Below, piece by piece: positions 33,041-44,900 of a stretch of DNA of 64,000 nucleotides (the stretch's first letter is position 1; the number at the start of each line of letters is the position of its first letter). The translations under genes and the position numbers were made by a program. The DNA comes from Papilionanthe hookeriana x Papilionanthe teres. Lineage: Eukaryota; Streptophyta; Magnoliopsida; Asparagales; Orchidaceae. The DNA lies in assembly GCA_022702705.1 (NCBI GenBank), contig CM040425.1:9502001-9566000 (forward strand), read 5' to 3'. The notes under the pieces were generated by a model. That model did no database searches. It had not been told where the DNA came from and saw only the letters and a program-made list of their open reading frames with translations.

Positions 33041-33055
33041 GTTAAAGTTTGAGGG
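33041..33055 (+). other. Athila-2 polypurine tract
   Basis: GTTAAAGTTTGAGGG just before the TGACCC start of the LTR. It primes plus-strand DNA and is preceded by the lineage motif CTTGAGGACAAG. Confidence 0.7.
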
Positions 33056-33059
33056 ATTT

Positions 33060-34669
33060 TGACCCAAGGAAAAAAGGTTAAGATTTTCATGCCTATTTTA
33101 TACTGATTTTGATGATATTGCACTTTAAAAAAGGGTATTTTTTGTGTTTTCCTAGAGGAATGAAGATTTAAGGACAAAGGAGCGAAAATATGCGAAAACG
33201 AGTGAATTTGGAGAAAAATGACTAAAATATCCAAATTTGACCTAGGGCGCCAACGACGAGGTCAATGGCGCCGACGGCGTGATTTTCCTGAGAGTTCAGA
33301 ATTGATGCCAAGGGAGGCCACTAACGGCGGAGATTGAGGCCACCGACGGCAAGTTCAGTTTAAAGCCATGTTTCTAGAAGGCCACCGACAGCGCAGCTTG
33401 AGGCCGCAGACGGCGGGAGTGGCGATTCTTTCACAATATTCGTTGAATCTGGACGATTTTTGAAGGGATCTCTAGAAAACTTTGGAGATTCTTCAACAAA
33501 TTTAAAAAAGAACTATTTTAGGCCAAAAAATTGTTCTTTTAGAGTCCTCTAAAAAGTCACTAAGAGTCTGTAAAAATACTATTAGAGATTTCTAATAGTT
33601 ACTTAGTGTCCTATAGAGAGTCCGCTAGTGTCCATTGTTAGTAGTAATTATTAATTAGTGAGTTCAAATAAAGATTGTGAGTAATTCTTCGAAGGATAGT
33701 AAGAGTAAAAGGTAAGTGAGAGATCTCTTCTGCATTGCCATTACGAAGGGGGATTCCGTGTACAGTAGAGAAGGAAGAGATCCAGAGGAACTTCAAGGAG
33801 TTGCTTGGGAAGGATTTTCAGAGAAGTTGTGTTTATTTATTTTAGTTTGTAATACTTTACTTTTATATATCAAATCCAAGTTTTATTACATCCTCTCCAT
33901 GAATTCTGAGTAGTTGTTCTATCTTTCTCCTTGTTTTGATATTTTTGTGAAATGATAAATAGAATTAATGTGCCATCAAAGATTTTAAACAAGTTGTGAT
34001 AATCTTTCTAATATTCAGGGAGGTCAAAGTCCTTAGAAGGAAGGTGCAAATAAATAAAGAAATAATATTAATCGGAAGTAGACTTGGAGATTTTAGAGTG
34101 ACAGGCTAAAATCCTTAATTAGGTCCTATCGTTTGGGTGCTGAAGTGTAGATTAATAGTCCTCAGGCAAGGGGAGCATGGGAGCTTTGAAGTGAGAGTTT
34201 GTATCCTCCCAGCCTAGCCGCAGATTCAGTAACCAAGCATAGGATTTGTCAATGTTCTTTATGCCTGGACCAAAGGGTAAAGAATAGGTAAGCTCCTATT
34301 TGGTACAACACCATTTTAAAACTAATTCTAATTATCTTAACAAAGGAGAAAGATTATTGCTTATATATTTGAACTTAACTTTAGTAGTATTAGTTAATTG
34401 TTAGTAGAACTAGTTTAACATAAACTTCCTATTATTGTCGATTGCTTATTAGTGACAGATAGGTAATTTCGATTTAGTTGTGATTCTGAATCTATTTCAA
34501 TAATCCTATTATGCAGCCTCTAAAATATTCCCTGTGGGATCGATACTGGGGATTTTAAAGAAAACTCTATATTACTTGAGCGATACATATACTTGCGTTT
34601 AAAGATAACTTTGCGATTAAAAGATTATAATATATAATTGTTACTAAAATTAAAATTACACTCCAAGTA
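33060..34669 (+). repeat. LTR shared by Athila-2 (3') and Athila-3 (5')
   Basis: 1.61 kb, TGACCCAAGG to the AAGTA before PBS 34677, about 90% identical to 20889-22535 by eye. Its GC cassette (33241-33420) holds an extra block of about 57 bp that is absent from the left LTR. A polypurine tract lies on its left and a PBS plus gag on its right, so it serves both internal regions. Confidence 0.85.
33241..33420 (+). promoter_or_regulatory. Expanded GC-palindrome cassette in the shared LTR
   Basis: Six GC-rich motifs rather than the four in the left LTR; the extra pair is around 33362-33410. Otherwise it aligns with 21078-21190. Confidence 0.6.
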
Positions 34670-34676
34670 AGGTTTT

Positions 34677-34694
34677 TGGCGCTATTGTTGAGGA
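34677..34694 (+). other. Athila-3 PBS
   Basis: TGGCGCTATTGTTGAGGA. The inner duplicate seen in Athila-2 is degraded here, at about 34757, where only GCGGTCAAG remains. Confidence 0.7.
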
Positions 34695-34886
34695 TTTAGA
34701 TCTTCAAGTAGTGGTGTTGAATTCTTATATTTTTAAGTATATTAAAAATTGCGGTCAAGCTAGAGGCAAGGTAAAAAAAAAGTAACTGTTAAACTTTCTT
34801 GTTGTAGTACTTGAAATTATATATTTGAACTGCAAGTCATAGTTGTGTGTGTCTATTTATTGTTTGTGTGTGTTTATTGTGTTTGC

Positions 34887-36440
34887 ATGCATAGTATCAG
34901 ATCTATAGGTTTAGTGCCTTACGATTCTGAATTAGAGTTAGAAAAATTAGAAAAAACAAAAACAATCTACAAATCCTCACAAAGTGGCGAACAATTTAAA
35001 GAATCAAAACAATAATATACCAAGACCTTTAATAGATTATGTTAATCCAACAGCAGATGAAATTCACTGAACTATCCAAAATCCTTATGTTGCTGCTAAT
35101 TCATTTAAGCTTAAACCTACTATTATCCAAATGGTACATAATAATCAATTTGGAGGAACACCTAATGAAGATCCTAATTTACATCTCGCTAGTTTTCTAG
35201 AACTGTGTGCTACTTTTAAATATGATGGAGTGTCGAACGATGATGTTAGACTTAGACTTTTTCCTTTTTCACTTAGGGATAAAGCTAAGGTGTGGTTACG
35301 TTCATTGGCACCTGGTTCTATTAGAACTTGGGGAGAGCTTTCACAACAATTTCTATCAAAATATTTTCCTCCTTCCAAAACTGCTAAGTTAAGAAATTAC
35401 ATCACATCTTTTAGTCAGTTTGATAGAGAATCCATATATGAAGCTAGGGAAAGATTTAAAGATCTTCTAATGAAATGTCCACACTATGCTTTACCAGACT
35501 GGTTAATAACTCGATTTTTTTATAATGGATTAGTAAGATCATTGAGATTGATTATCGATACTACTACTAGTGGATCATTAGTGTCAAAACCTTTTGATGA
35601 AGTATATTTGTTAATTGAAGAAATGACTACTAATAATTTGCAATGGCCCTCTAAGAGGGTAAATCTTATGAGAGTAGTCAGTATTCATAATTCTGATGTG
35701 ATGACAATGATAGTCTCTCAAATTGATACACTTTATAAAAAATAGATCAATAAAGATTTAATTATTCTCCAACAGCTCCAGTATTAGAAAAAAATTCATC
35801 GGGACAGATGATCGACTCTCAAATGTCTTATGAAACTTTAAATGCTATTCAAAACAAAGTCAATAATCCTTATTCGAATTATTATAATCATAGTTGGAGA
35901 AATCACCCAAATTTCAACTGGAATAACACCAATGTTGTTGCCAATCCACAATGGGGAAACAATCCTATGAATTTACTTAAAAATCTGAACAACTAAGGAA
36001 ATACCAATTTTAGACCTTCTTATCAGCCTAGTTTTAATAGTAATCAATAATTTAAGGAAAATAAGTTGTTTACTGAAGAAATGGTTTTGAATATGAGTAA
36101 TCAAATTCAAGCTCAAAACGTTGCAATGACGAATATTGAAAATCAATTGGGACATAATTTTACTTAGCATAATAATATACCTTTTGGAAATCTTCCTCGC
36201 AATGTTGAGATCAACCCGAAAGATCAAAACAAAGAGCAAATTAAGTTTATTCAATTAAGAAGTGGTAAAGAAGTGGAACCAAGATTTCAAAAAGAAGTCA
36301 AAGTTGAAAGAGTGGAAGTGAACGATGAGAAATATTCTAATAAGATATATCCTGACAAATATCCGTTAGAACCAATGAAGATAACCATTGAAAAATCACC
36401 TCCTCCTTTTCCTCAATAACTGAAGAAATAAAATAGGGAT
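34887..36440 (+). pseudogene. Athila-3 gag
   Basis: Starts MHSIRSIGLVPYDSELE at 34887. The best preserved gag of the window: 35131-35745 is open for 204 codons with NNQFGGTPNEDPNLHLASFLELC, LFPFSLRDKAKVWLRSLAPGS, TWGELSQQFLSKYFPPSK, FDRESIYEARERFKDLL and CPHYALPDWLITRFFYNGL. The Asn-rich part and coil (NQIQAQ) follow, with FIQLRSGKEVEPR near 36250. Stops at about 35010, 35068, 35743, 35994 and 36049. No zinc knuckle. Confidence 0.85.
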
Positions 36441-37060
36441 AATAAATTTGCAAAAATTTTGGAAATTCTTAACAAACTAGCAATTAATATTCCCTTTGTT
36501 GAAGCATTAAAGCAGATGCCTGATTATGCAAAGTTTATGAAGGATATACTTAAAAATAAAAGAACGTTTAAGGACCACGAGACTGTTACACTTAACGGTG
36601 AGTGTAGTGCAATTATTCAGAAAATGTTTCCCGAGAAACTTAAAGACCCAGGTAGTTTCATTATCCTGTGCGTTATAGGTGAAATTTTTTTTGGAAGAGC
36701 TTTATGTGATATTGGAGCTAGTATTAATCTTATGTCTTTATCAACTTTCAAAAGCTTGAGAATAGGAGAAATTTCACCTACATCTGTGACTCTTCAACTG
36801 GCTGATCGTTCTATCACATATCCTAAAGGAGTTGTGAAAGAAATATTATTAAAAGTGGATAAATTTATATTTCTGGTGGACTTTATAGTATTAGATATGG
36901 AGGAAGATAAAGAATATCCAATTATTTGGGGTGATTATTCCTTATTGCTGGCAGAGCCATGATTCATGTCCAAAAAGGAAAATTAACTGTAAGAGTCAAT
37001 GACCAAGAGGAAACTTTTAACATTCTGAAATCTATGAAGTACCCTTCAACTGAATAAGAT
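36441..37060 (+). pseudogene. Athila-3 aspartic protease
   Basis: A 167-codon open stretch from 36459 has NIPFVEALKQMPDYAKFM, CSAIIQKMFPEKLKDPGSF, the intact site CDIGASINLMSL and ITYPKGVVKEILLKVDKFIF. A frameshift in the LGRPFL block (36930) ends it. All catalytic residues are present. Confidence 0.85.
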
Positions 37061-38086
37061 GTTGCATGCTATCGAATGGAAGTTTACGATTATTTGAGAG
37101 AAGAACATTTTAGAGAAATATTTGAAGAAAATCTTGAATGTAAGGATTAAAATAAAAGTGAAAATGAAGATGATTTGGATGATTTGAACTTTGTTCAGGA
37201 AAAATTTGAAAGATTAGATACTGTGGAAAGTAGAATTAAAAGTTTGATTCCATCTATCATTAAACCCTTTGAACTTGAGCTAATAATTCTTCCTAATAAA
37301 TTAAAGTACATTTTTTTAGGAAAATTATCTACTTTACCAATCATTGTATCTTCGGATTTAAATGAATATCTAGAACAAAAATTATTGGAAACTTTAAAAA
37401 GATACAAAAAGGCTTTTGGTTGGTCCATAATTAATATTAAAGGAATCAGTCCTTCGATTTGTATGTACAAAATTTTATTGGATGAACAACATAAAGCAAG
37501 AGTTGATCCACAAAGGAGACTAAACCCAATAATGAAAGAAGTGGTTAAAAAAAGAGAATTTAAAGTGGTTAGATGCTGAAATTATATATCCTATTTCTGA
37601 TAGTGTTTGGGTGAGCCCAATTCATTGTATTCCAAAGAAAGGAGGAGTGATTGTTGACGTAAATGATTGAAATGAAATTATTCTGACAAGACAAGTCGCT
37701 GGTTGGCGAATATGTATTGATTATAGAAAATTAAATGCCGCAATTAGAAAAGATCACTTTCCTTTACCATTTTTAGACCAAATGCTAGACAGACTTCTTT
37801 GGACACAAGTAATATTGCTTTCTAGATGAATATACCGGTTATCACCAAATACCTATTACTCTTGAGAATCAAGAAAAGACTACATTTACTAGCCCTTGTG
37901 GAACTTTTACTTTTAAAAGAATGTTCTTTGGAATATGTAATACACCTATAACATTTCAAAGATGTATGGCGTCAATATTTAGTAAATTAATTGATGATGA
38001 AATAGAAGTGTTTATGGATGATTTCTCAGTATTTTGAGATTCATTTGATGCATGTCTATGCAACTTATAAAAAGTTTTAGAGGTAT
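37061..38086 (+). pseudogene. Athila-3 reverse transcriptase, 5' part
   Basis: The connector IPSIIKPFELEL and LEQKLLETLKRYKKAFGWS precede RT. PQRRLNPIMKEVVKK is frameshifted near 37552. WVSPIHCIPKKGG, GWRICIDYRKLNAA, FLDQMLDRL, a frameshift near 37800 and FMDDFSVF (near 38010) follow. The gene breaks at 38086 at the Tat-2 insertion. Confidence 0.85.
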
Positions 38087-41000
38087 TATCGGCATATTTT
38101 TAGGTTATGTGTTTTGAAAAAATGAGGGTCGCCTACAGAAATTGTCGGCGAATTTTGGATTTAATTTAAATATGTATAATTTTAAAGTAGTATTTCATTT
38201 TAAAAATAGTTTTAAATTTGAAATTTTTATGATATGAAATCAAACCGATCTCGCATCCTAAATAGTTTATATAAATGAGTGTCGCATCACAAACCTTGTA
38301 TTTATTCTGAGGAATAGACACACTGCTTGATGATGGGGCTCGATTAAATAAACTAGAAGATTTGTGACATTCGTTTGCTCTACGAACCAATTTTATAAGC
38401 CGACAAGTTCCTCTGCTTAATATAAAGAAATTAAGCAGGGTTTATATTATCTGTGTTCTTAAAGTTCCCTCTAAGAGAAAGCCCCTATAGTTAATTACAT
38501 CTTAAATGATGGGAATCATTTAAGAAAACTATCTATAATGATCAGTGGTTTTGCTCTCAAGAATTTCAAAGTTTAAGGTTTCAAACAAATTGGATTTTTG
38601 AAATTTCAATAGGGAATGGATCAAATTTGGAACAGTTTATTTTTTAGGAATCCAAAGGAAGAGAAGTAGGGGATGTCACGGACCCAAAGTGAACTTCGTT
38701 GAGTTCCCAACTATCCTATGGTTTGGCTTCAACTTGAGAATTTGTTTAATGTTTCAATCCTACAAATTTTAATTAATTAGGACTTATTTGTATGGCACAA
38801 TCATGCAAATAGCCTCAAAGATGTGAAAGTTTATGTCTTACCAAACGACTACCTCGGAGTCCAAAGACCGGTTAGGGCTTATTTTGCTTAATATGATTAT
38901 GCAAATGCCTAACAAAAATTTGACAATTTATATTGCACTAGACAAATTACCTCGAAATCCCATGGGCTGGTTATTTAAAACTAAGAAAGGTTTTGTTGAA
39001 GTAGATCCAAGTTTTGCTAACAAAGATGGTCGTGCTGCCCACCGTGCTCTAAACTCCTTGTTGTTGCATAGGTTTGGTTTTAGAAAGTGACAAGCAAGAG
39101 ATAAGAGAAGTGTTTTGGTTTAGAAAAGCTGAAAATTGAGATGGCTTAGTATTTTAATTTAAAAAAATCTTAAGGTTGATTAAGCAGAATAGATTAAGAT
39201 CCCACGGTTCCGTCATCCCGACACCACCATTTTCATCGGATTCATTTCGTCTAAATGAATTTGCTAAACTCAACTGAATGAGTTCTGCACTTTCATTTAG
39301 ATTGTGGGCAATCTCGTTAGCAACACGTGGGTTACATCATCCGAGGGATTCTAGAACATCCAATGAGACATTTTAATTTTAGTTTTAATTGCAATTTTAT
39401 TTTTGTTGGTGATTAAATCTTGAGTTGTTTCAACATGTTGGTTCGATCATTTTCATCCATTTACAAGTACAGAAAAGTAAGACATTTAATAAATTGCTGA
39501 ATGTAAATCGCAGTAAACTTAAATGTGTACCAGGTGGGCACTCCTGCCATTTTCACCAGCACTTAAAACACATGTTAAGGCATTTATATATTTGTAACAA
39601 ATACCTAGGTAAAGCTAAGGGAAGGTTCTTGGTTGTCTACTAAAGTCCTAATCCTATTGCTAGTCACTTCCTATGACGTCTTGATTCTTGTGTTTTGTTA
39701 AGGGTGATTTTCTTCACCAAAGAACAATGAAGTCTCAGTGTTCTTTTAAACATCCCATCAAGTTAGAGAAGTGCTCGGAACTGAATTCTGAACATCTTCT
39801 TAAACATTGTAGGGATTATTTTAAGTTCAGTTAGTTTCATTGTGGTGATGAATCAATCACCCAGGTTACTCTTGCTCAGTGAACTTGGATGTTTGATTAT
39901 CCTTATGAGTAAGGTGACATTTCATTTGATGTTTCATTTAAGAGTTATAATAATGAAATCCTTTAGGGAAAAATTAGTTCATTATAGATTTTAACCACTC
40001 TTAATTTAAAGTTTTGAGTTGAAGATTTAAAGTGATTTTTACTTTAGTTATAAAGTTTTAGCTGGTCTTTTTAAATGTTTTAAATGTTTAAAATTATTCT
40101 AAGTTAGAAAAGTATCTTTTTGTTCAGTTAGGTATTTATGTTTTAAATGATCTTAATATTTTAGATTAATTTTAATATTTTATACTCATTTCAATTTAAT
40201 TTTCAAATAATTTCAAAATTAGTTCAAATATCCTTAAATTTAGTTATAAAACTTCAAGGAATCATTCTCTTCTCTTTTAATTATTAGTTCCAATCATCAT
40301 TTTAGAGTCTCATTAATTGATGTTTAGAAAATATTTGATCAAATTATTATTTAGGGATTCAATTTAAAGAATTAAAATCTTTCTATATTCAAAATCCCTT
40401 AACCGTAATAATTCACCTTTAATTAACTTCCAAAGTTTATATGATTTAATTAACAAAGGTTTCTTCTTTAATGTTAAAAGTGATTAATGACTTTCTTCCC
40501 TTTAATCTCTTATGTTTCAAACATCCAATAATGTCTTAAGATCGAATATTTTACCCCTCCCCTTCGGTTCAGCCTAAATTTTGGTTAGGGTTAAAATTCC
40601 TTAATTACCATTATGCCCTTTTAAGCTTATTTATTTCATAACTAACCAAATTAAGCTCAAATGAACTTGAAATTTTTATTTCACCTTACTCACATGTCTA
40701 CTAAGACATGAGAGGAGAAAATGTGATTTTTTAGTTTTTTTGTTAATTTAATTTATATAATTGTTTTTATAAAAATAGAGGTTTCAATGAAAAATTCATA
40801 ACAAGATCAAAAGAAAGTTTCTGTCCTTAGGAAAATTATGGGAGGTTCCTATTGACCAAAGGATCACTTGGACCAATTTTAGTGATTTTTTGAATTATAT
40901 TTTATTTATTATAATTATTTCAAGTTTTGGAGTATTAATTAATTATAAAATTAAATTAAAGTTAAAAATTGAGTTTTATATTTTTCTTAAATCTCTCTGA

Positions 41001-41916
41001 CCTCAAGGACCTTAGAGAAACAAATTTTATATTTTTCTAATTTTCCTTGAATTTTTAGAATTATTTTACTGGAAAGGTTAAGAAAATCATTTTTTAACAT
41101 TAAAAATTACATTAAGTCTTTAAAATTGAATATCTTTGTTTCGGGACATAGGAAAAATATTTGGTTGGTTCCCATGTGATTAGGGGACCAAGCATAACAT
41201 TTTTATAAATTTTATTATTTTTGTGATTTTTATAATTTTTTAATTATTAAAATATTCAATGTAGGGTTAAAAATGAAGATTTTAGAAAAATTTCAATTTT
41301 AATTTTCATAGACTCCTCTGATACCAGAGAGGCCCCACAACCAATTTAGTGAATTTTTGAAAAGTATTTTAAGTTTTATGAATTTTTTAAGTTTAAAAGT
41401 GGCCATGTTACTGAAAGAATCCATTTAATGGGTTAAATTATTTTTAATTGACTTTAAACTTTTTAAGGGGGTCCGTCTGACCCTAAAGATCAATGAACAA
41501 TTAATTACAAATTATTTTGAGTTTTAATTTTCCTTAATTAATTCAATGTTGGTTTTAGGTTAGGTGAGCCATTAGGGTTATCCACATTTTTTTAAGCCAC
41601 ACCATAATTACCCTATGTTCCTCTGGTCATTAGGAACCTATCCTAATTTTGCTAGAATTTTCCAAACAATATGCTAATTATTGGAATTAAAATACCAAAG
41701 CAAGCATAAATACTTGGAAAATAGATAATTCCAAAAATACATAGCCTCTGGCCTTGAAAAATTCAAGGAATGTTCCCAAGATCAGAGGCTACAAAAGCCC
41801 TATGGTCTCATGCCATGGTAAATTGTGTGTGTGAGTGGAGAATTAAAATACTAAGAAAAGTATTAAATTAATTAAAAATAAAATCCTCAATAAATTAGAT
41901 CAATTCTTGTTCCACA
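38087..41916 (-). repeat. Tat-2 3' LTR
   Basis: 3.83 kb; on the minus strand it starts TGTGGAACAAG and ends ATGCCGATA. The right edge is set by the polypurine tract and the left by the break in Athila-3 RT and by agreement with the other two Tat LTR copies. It holds an antisense ORF (38833-39090). 40320-41900 is AT-rich without features. Confidence 0.8.
38833..39090 (+). CDS. ORF antisense to the Tat-2 3' LTR (85 codons), unknown
   Basis: Contains MPNKNLTIYIALDKLPRNPM, KTKKGFVEVDPSF and KDGRAAHRAL. Related to 13202-13417 (open) and 58791-58983 (one stop). No domain recognised. Being in an LTR, it is present twice per element. Confidence 0.25.
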   Translation: MSYQTTTSESKDRLGLILLNMIMQMPNKNLTIYIALDKLPRNPMGWLFKTKKGFVEVDPSFANKDGRAAHRALNSLLLHRFGFRK

Positions 41917-41928
41917 TTGTTCCCCCTT
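41917..41928 (-). other. Tat-2 polypurine tract
   Basis: AAGGGGGAACAA on the minus strand directly before the TGTGG start of the 3' LTR. It fits the plus-strand primer position and fixes the LTR edge. Confidence 0.7.
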
Positions 41929-44900
41929 ATTCACTGAGTAAGAGGATATTTTTATTTTATTTTTATGATTTTTCTACACAAAGATATGAAATTTTAATGA
42001 TTCAGGGATTTAAATAATTCAGAAAATCCAAAATTTCCTACTAAACCACGTCGACACCAGCTCAACCTACGGCGGGTCGAAACTCTACACATTGCTTCCT
42101 GATTCAGCGCCGTCATCTAACTCTGCAGCCACGCAGCCCGCAGTTCATGTTCTAAGCTCCTATCCAGCTCGATCTTAGCTGTCCATCTGATACACGCCCA
42201 ATCTGACGGTATCAGTTCATCATCCTGACTGGTGCGAGTTGAGGTCCGTCTAGCTTCTAACCCTAAGATCTTACTCGATACTTAACTAAATCACATGCAG
42301 TTTTGTCCTACATGCTCGTCTAAGCAAGGGCTACACATCTATAAGTCTAATGCATATTGAAATCAAGTGTAACAAAATGGAGAATCGCTGGAAGCTCGGG
42401 AGAAAGAGGAGTTTCCATACCTTGGTTCTATAGGTGTAGCCTTGATTTAATGTGTTCAACACATTAGTTGGAGCTAAAGGAGCCTACGAATGAAGCCTCT
42501 GATCTTGGTGAAATGCCTGGGAATGACTTTGTCCAAGTCCGATTTTAAATCTTGGACTATAGAACTAATGGCTGGTCTGGTGAGGGGGATTTTACTGGGG
42601 AACTTCTTCTCTACCTCTATTGAAGGTGTGGGAAGAGTTAATTTGGTTTCTGCGGAGATTTGGTGAGTGTCCTATTTTTTGGCTTAAGATTGAACTCAAA
42701 AATTAAGTTCGACTCTGTGGGGAAGAAGGTCGGAAGACAGTGGAGCTGAGCTTCTCTTGGCTGGGAGGAGCTCTGGGAGCAATTGGGAAGGGTTTTATGA
42801 GAAAATTTTCCAACACCCCTCTCATGGCTGAGAGGTGTGAATTATATGGTCAGGGCCATAAGGCTGAGCCAGGGCTCAATTGGTGGGTGGATTTCTTTGC
42901 TTTGGTGTAGGGCAGTGGAGCTCCAAGGTCTAATTTAGCTGAGGTGGCAAATTGGGTAAGTTTAGGTGTGCTTAGCCAGGTGGTGGCTCTCTATTTTGAC
43001 CCCTTCCGGTAACTAGGCTGGCCAGCAAAGACAGGGGAGCTAGCCCTAGGTCAGGTGAGTCAGTTGGCAGGGTTTAATGGTGATTAACCAGGACAGGGGG
43101 GATTTAGGGTGAGGTAAAAGATGATTTATCCATTTAAGGGAAGATATCCCTTAAAATGGGGGGCCCTTGGTCCATGGCTCACTTTACTTGGGCTAGGTGG
43201 ATTTAGGTTGGTTCCTAGGGTTCAAATGGTGGCTGTGGAAGAGTTGGTTTAGCCCCATTTGCTTCAATTTGGTTATGCTAGGCCATAGGTTCAATTTGGC
43301 TCACTTGGGTTTAGGTTAGGCTAACTTGTGTTTGGATTTAATTTGGGTCCAAGTGTCTTGAGAAACATTTTAGAAATGATTGCCATGAAGAACTTTCATG
43401 AAGACATGGAAAGGTTTTGAGTTAAATTGAATGATCAATTTGATGGGTTTTGGGATTTTGGCTAATTTGGGCAAGGTTGGATCAAGTTGGGCCCAAGTTG
43501 GTTTAAGGTGGGGTTTAGACCCAATTGAAAGCTCCAAATGGTTTAAGGGAATGTATTGAAGAGTTCCCAACATTAATTAGAAAGAAATTTTAAGGTTAGG
43601 CCCATCAATTTGATAGATTTATGGCATGGATTCAAGTTAGGCCAAAATGGGATAATCTTGATTTCCAAATAGGTTTAGGTTAAGCTTAGGATCAAATTGG
43701 GATAATTTAAAGTTGCATGGGTTTCATGGGAGTACTATGGAAGGTTTAGGATTGAATTTTGGGGAGACATGATTGACATTAGGTTAATTGGGGAATTTTG
43801 GATTAATTGGGCAAAATTGGGATTTGGATTTCAAATGGAATTGAACTCAAATGTGAATCAATTTGGACTTGGATTTGATTTATATTGGTAGTGGGGATGC
43901 TGAATGAAAGTTTAAAATTGAAATTGGGCAAAATTGAGGTCAAATGGGTTGATTAGGTTTGACATTGGGTCCATTTCGGTTAAAAATGGGTGAAATTGTG
44001 GATTTTGATAAGAGTGGGTTATTTTCACAAAATTGGCTTATAGTGTAGTTGAACAAAATGAAATTGGGAATATTTGGGATTTTCTGGAATTTTTTGGGAA
44101 TTTTTTGGAATTTTTGGATTTTTGGGCTAAAAGAGTATTTTAGGGTATTTGGAGGTTATATGGAGGCTATTGGGGTATTTTGCGGGATTTAAGAGGTGGG
44201 AATTGTTTCAAAATGATTTTTAGGATGTTTGGGAATTTTGGATAATTCTTTGGGAAATTTTGGAAAGTTTAGTGGTTGTAGGGGCAATTTAAGTAATCTT
44301 AGGTAGGTTTAAGGACCCAATGTCAAAACTAGGGATTTTGGCAAAAGTGGAATTTTGTTATGGTTGAGAGCGTGAAAAATCTTAAAGTAAGACATGGACC
44401 AAGAAATGTTCATTTTGAACATCTCATAGGTTGTTCCTAACCCTCTTAGCCAAGGGCTAGGGGTTTGGACTTAACTATATGAGTGCTCCAATGAACCAGG
44501 AGTCGAGATTGGATAAAGATGGATTGGATAAAGATGGTTCAGGGTTTAGGATGAGTGTAGGAGTGTAGTGTGTGTAAGCCAGACCTCACCAAGTCCAGGC
44601 TACCCAGGGTTGTCCTAAGGCTTGAACATCTTATAGGAATTCATCTTTGTCTTCCCACACATTGGTCTTAACCTTCCAAGTGATTTGGAGGTTGATGACC
44701 ATCTATGTAAGATTCTAAAGAGAATCATAATTTGGTTTGAATTTCTAAATGGTGGGTTTCATCTCTAGTCCTCTAGGATAGTCAAGGAGAAATCCTTTGG
44801 CTAGATCCTAAGCACTAAAAGGAAAGAAAAGACCTCACAAAAAATGAGGTCAACAAATGGACCCCTAAAAGGTGTGGGGTGCTAACCAAGCACACCATGC

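Larger units (their letters stand above)
31715..33059 (+). other. Athila-2 3' noncoding region
   Basis: 1.3 kb, AT-rich. It has a polypurine-like motif at 32171-32195, the conserved small ORF at 32508, and the terminal motif CTTGAGGACAAGTAATGG with the polypurine tract just before the LTR. Nothing else recognisable. Confidence 0.7.
20889..34669 (+). mobile_element. Athila-2: full-length Athila retrotransposon, decayed
   Basis: 13.8 kb with LTR, PBS, gag, protease, RT, RNase H, integrase, ORF3a, ORF3b, 3' noncoding region, polypurine tract and LTR in order. The two LTRs start TGATCCAAGG and TGACCCAAGG and are about 90% identical by eye, so the copy is old. Catalytic residues are damaged in protease (Gly to Arg) and RT (second Asp of the YMDD box to Tyr). 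The right LTR is followed directly by another PBS and gag, so it is shared with Athila-3. The insertion lies 3 bp after the PBS of LTR-E. Confidence 0.9.
34670..38086 (+). mobile_element. Athila-3: second Athila internal region, cut in RT by Tat-2
   Basis: Follows the shared LTR with PBS, gag, protease and the first two-thirds of RT. Protease DIGAS and RT FMDDF are intact here, unlike Athila-2. At 38086/38087 the RT reading (VLEV) is interrupted by the terminus of a Tat LTR. The rest of the element should lie beyond the window, past Tat-2 and Athila-4. Confidence 0.85.
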
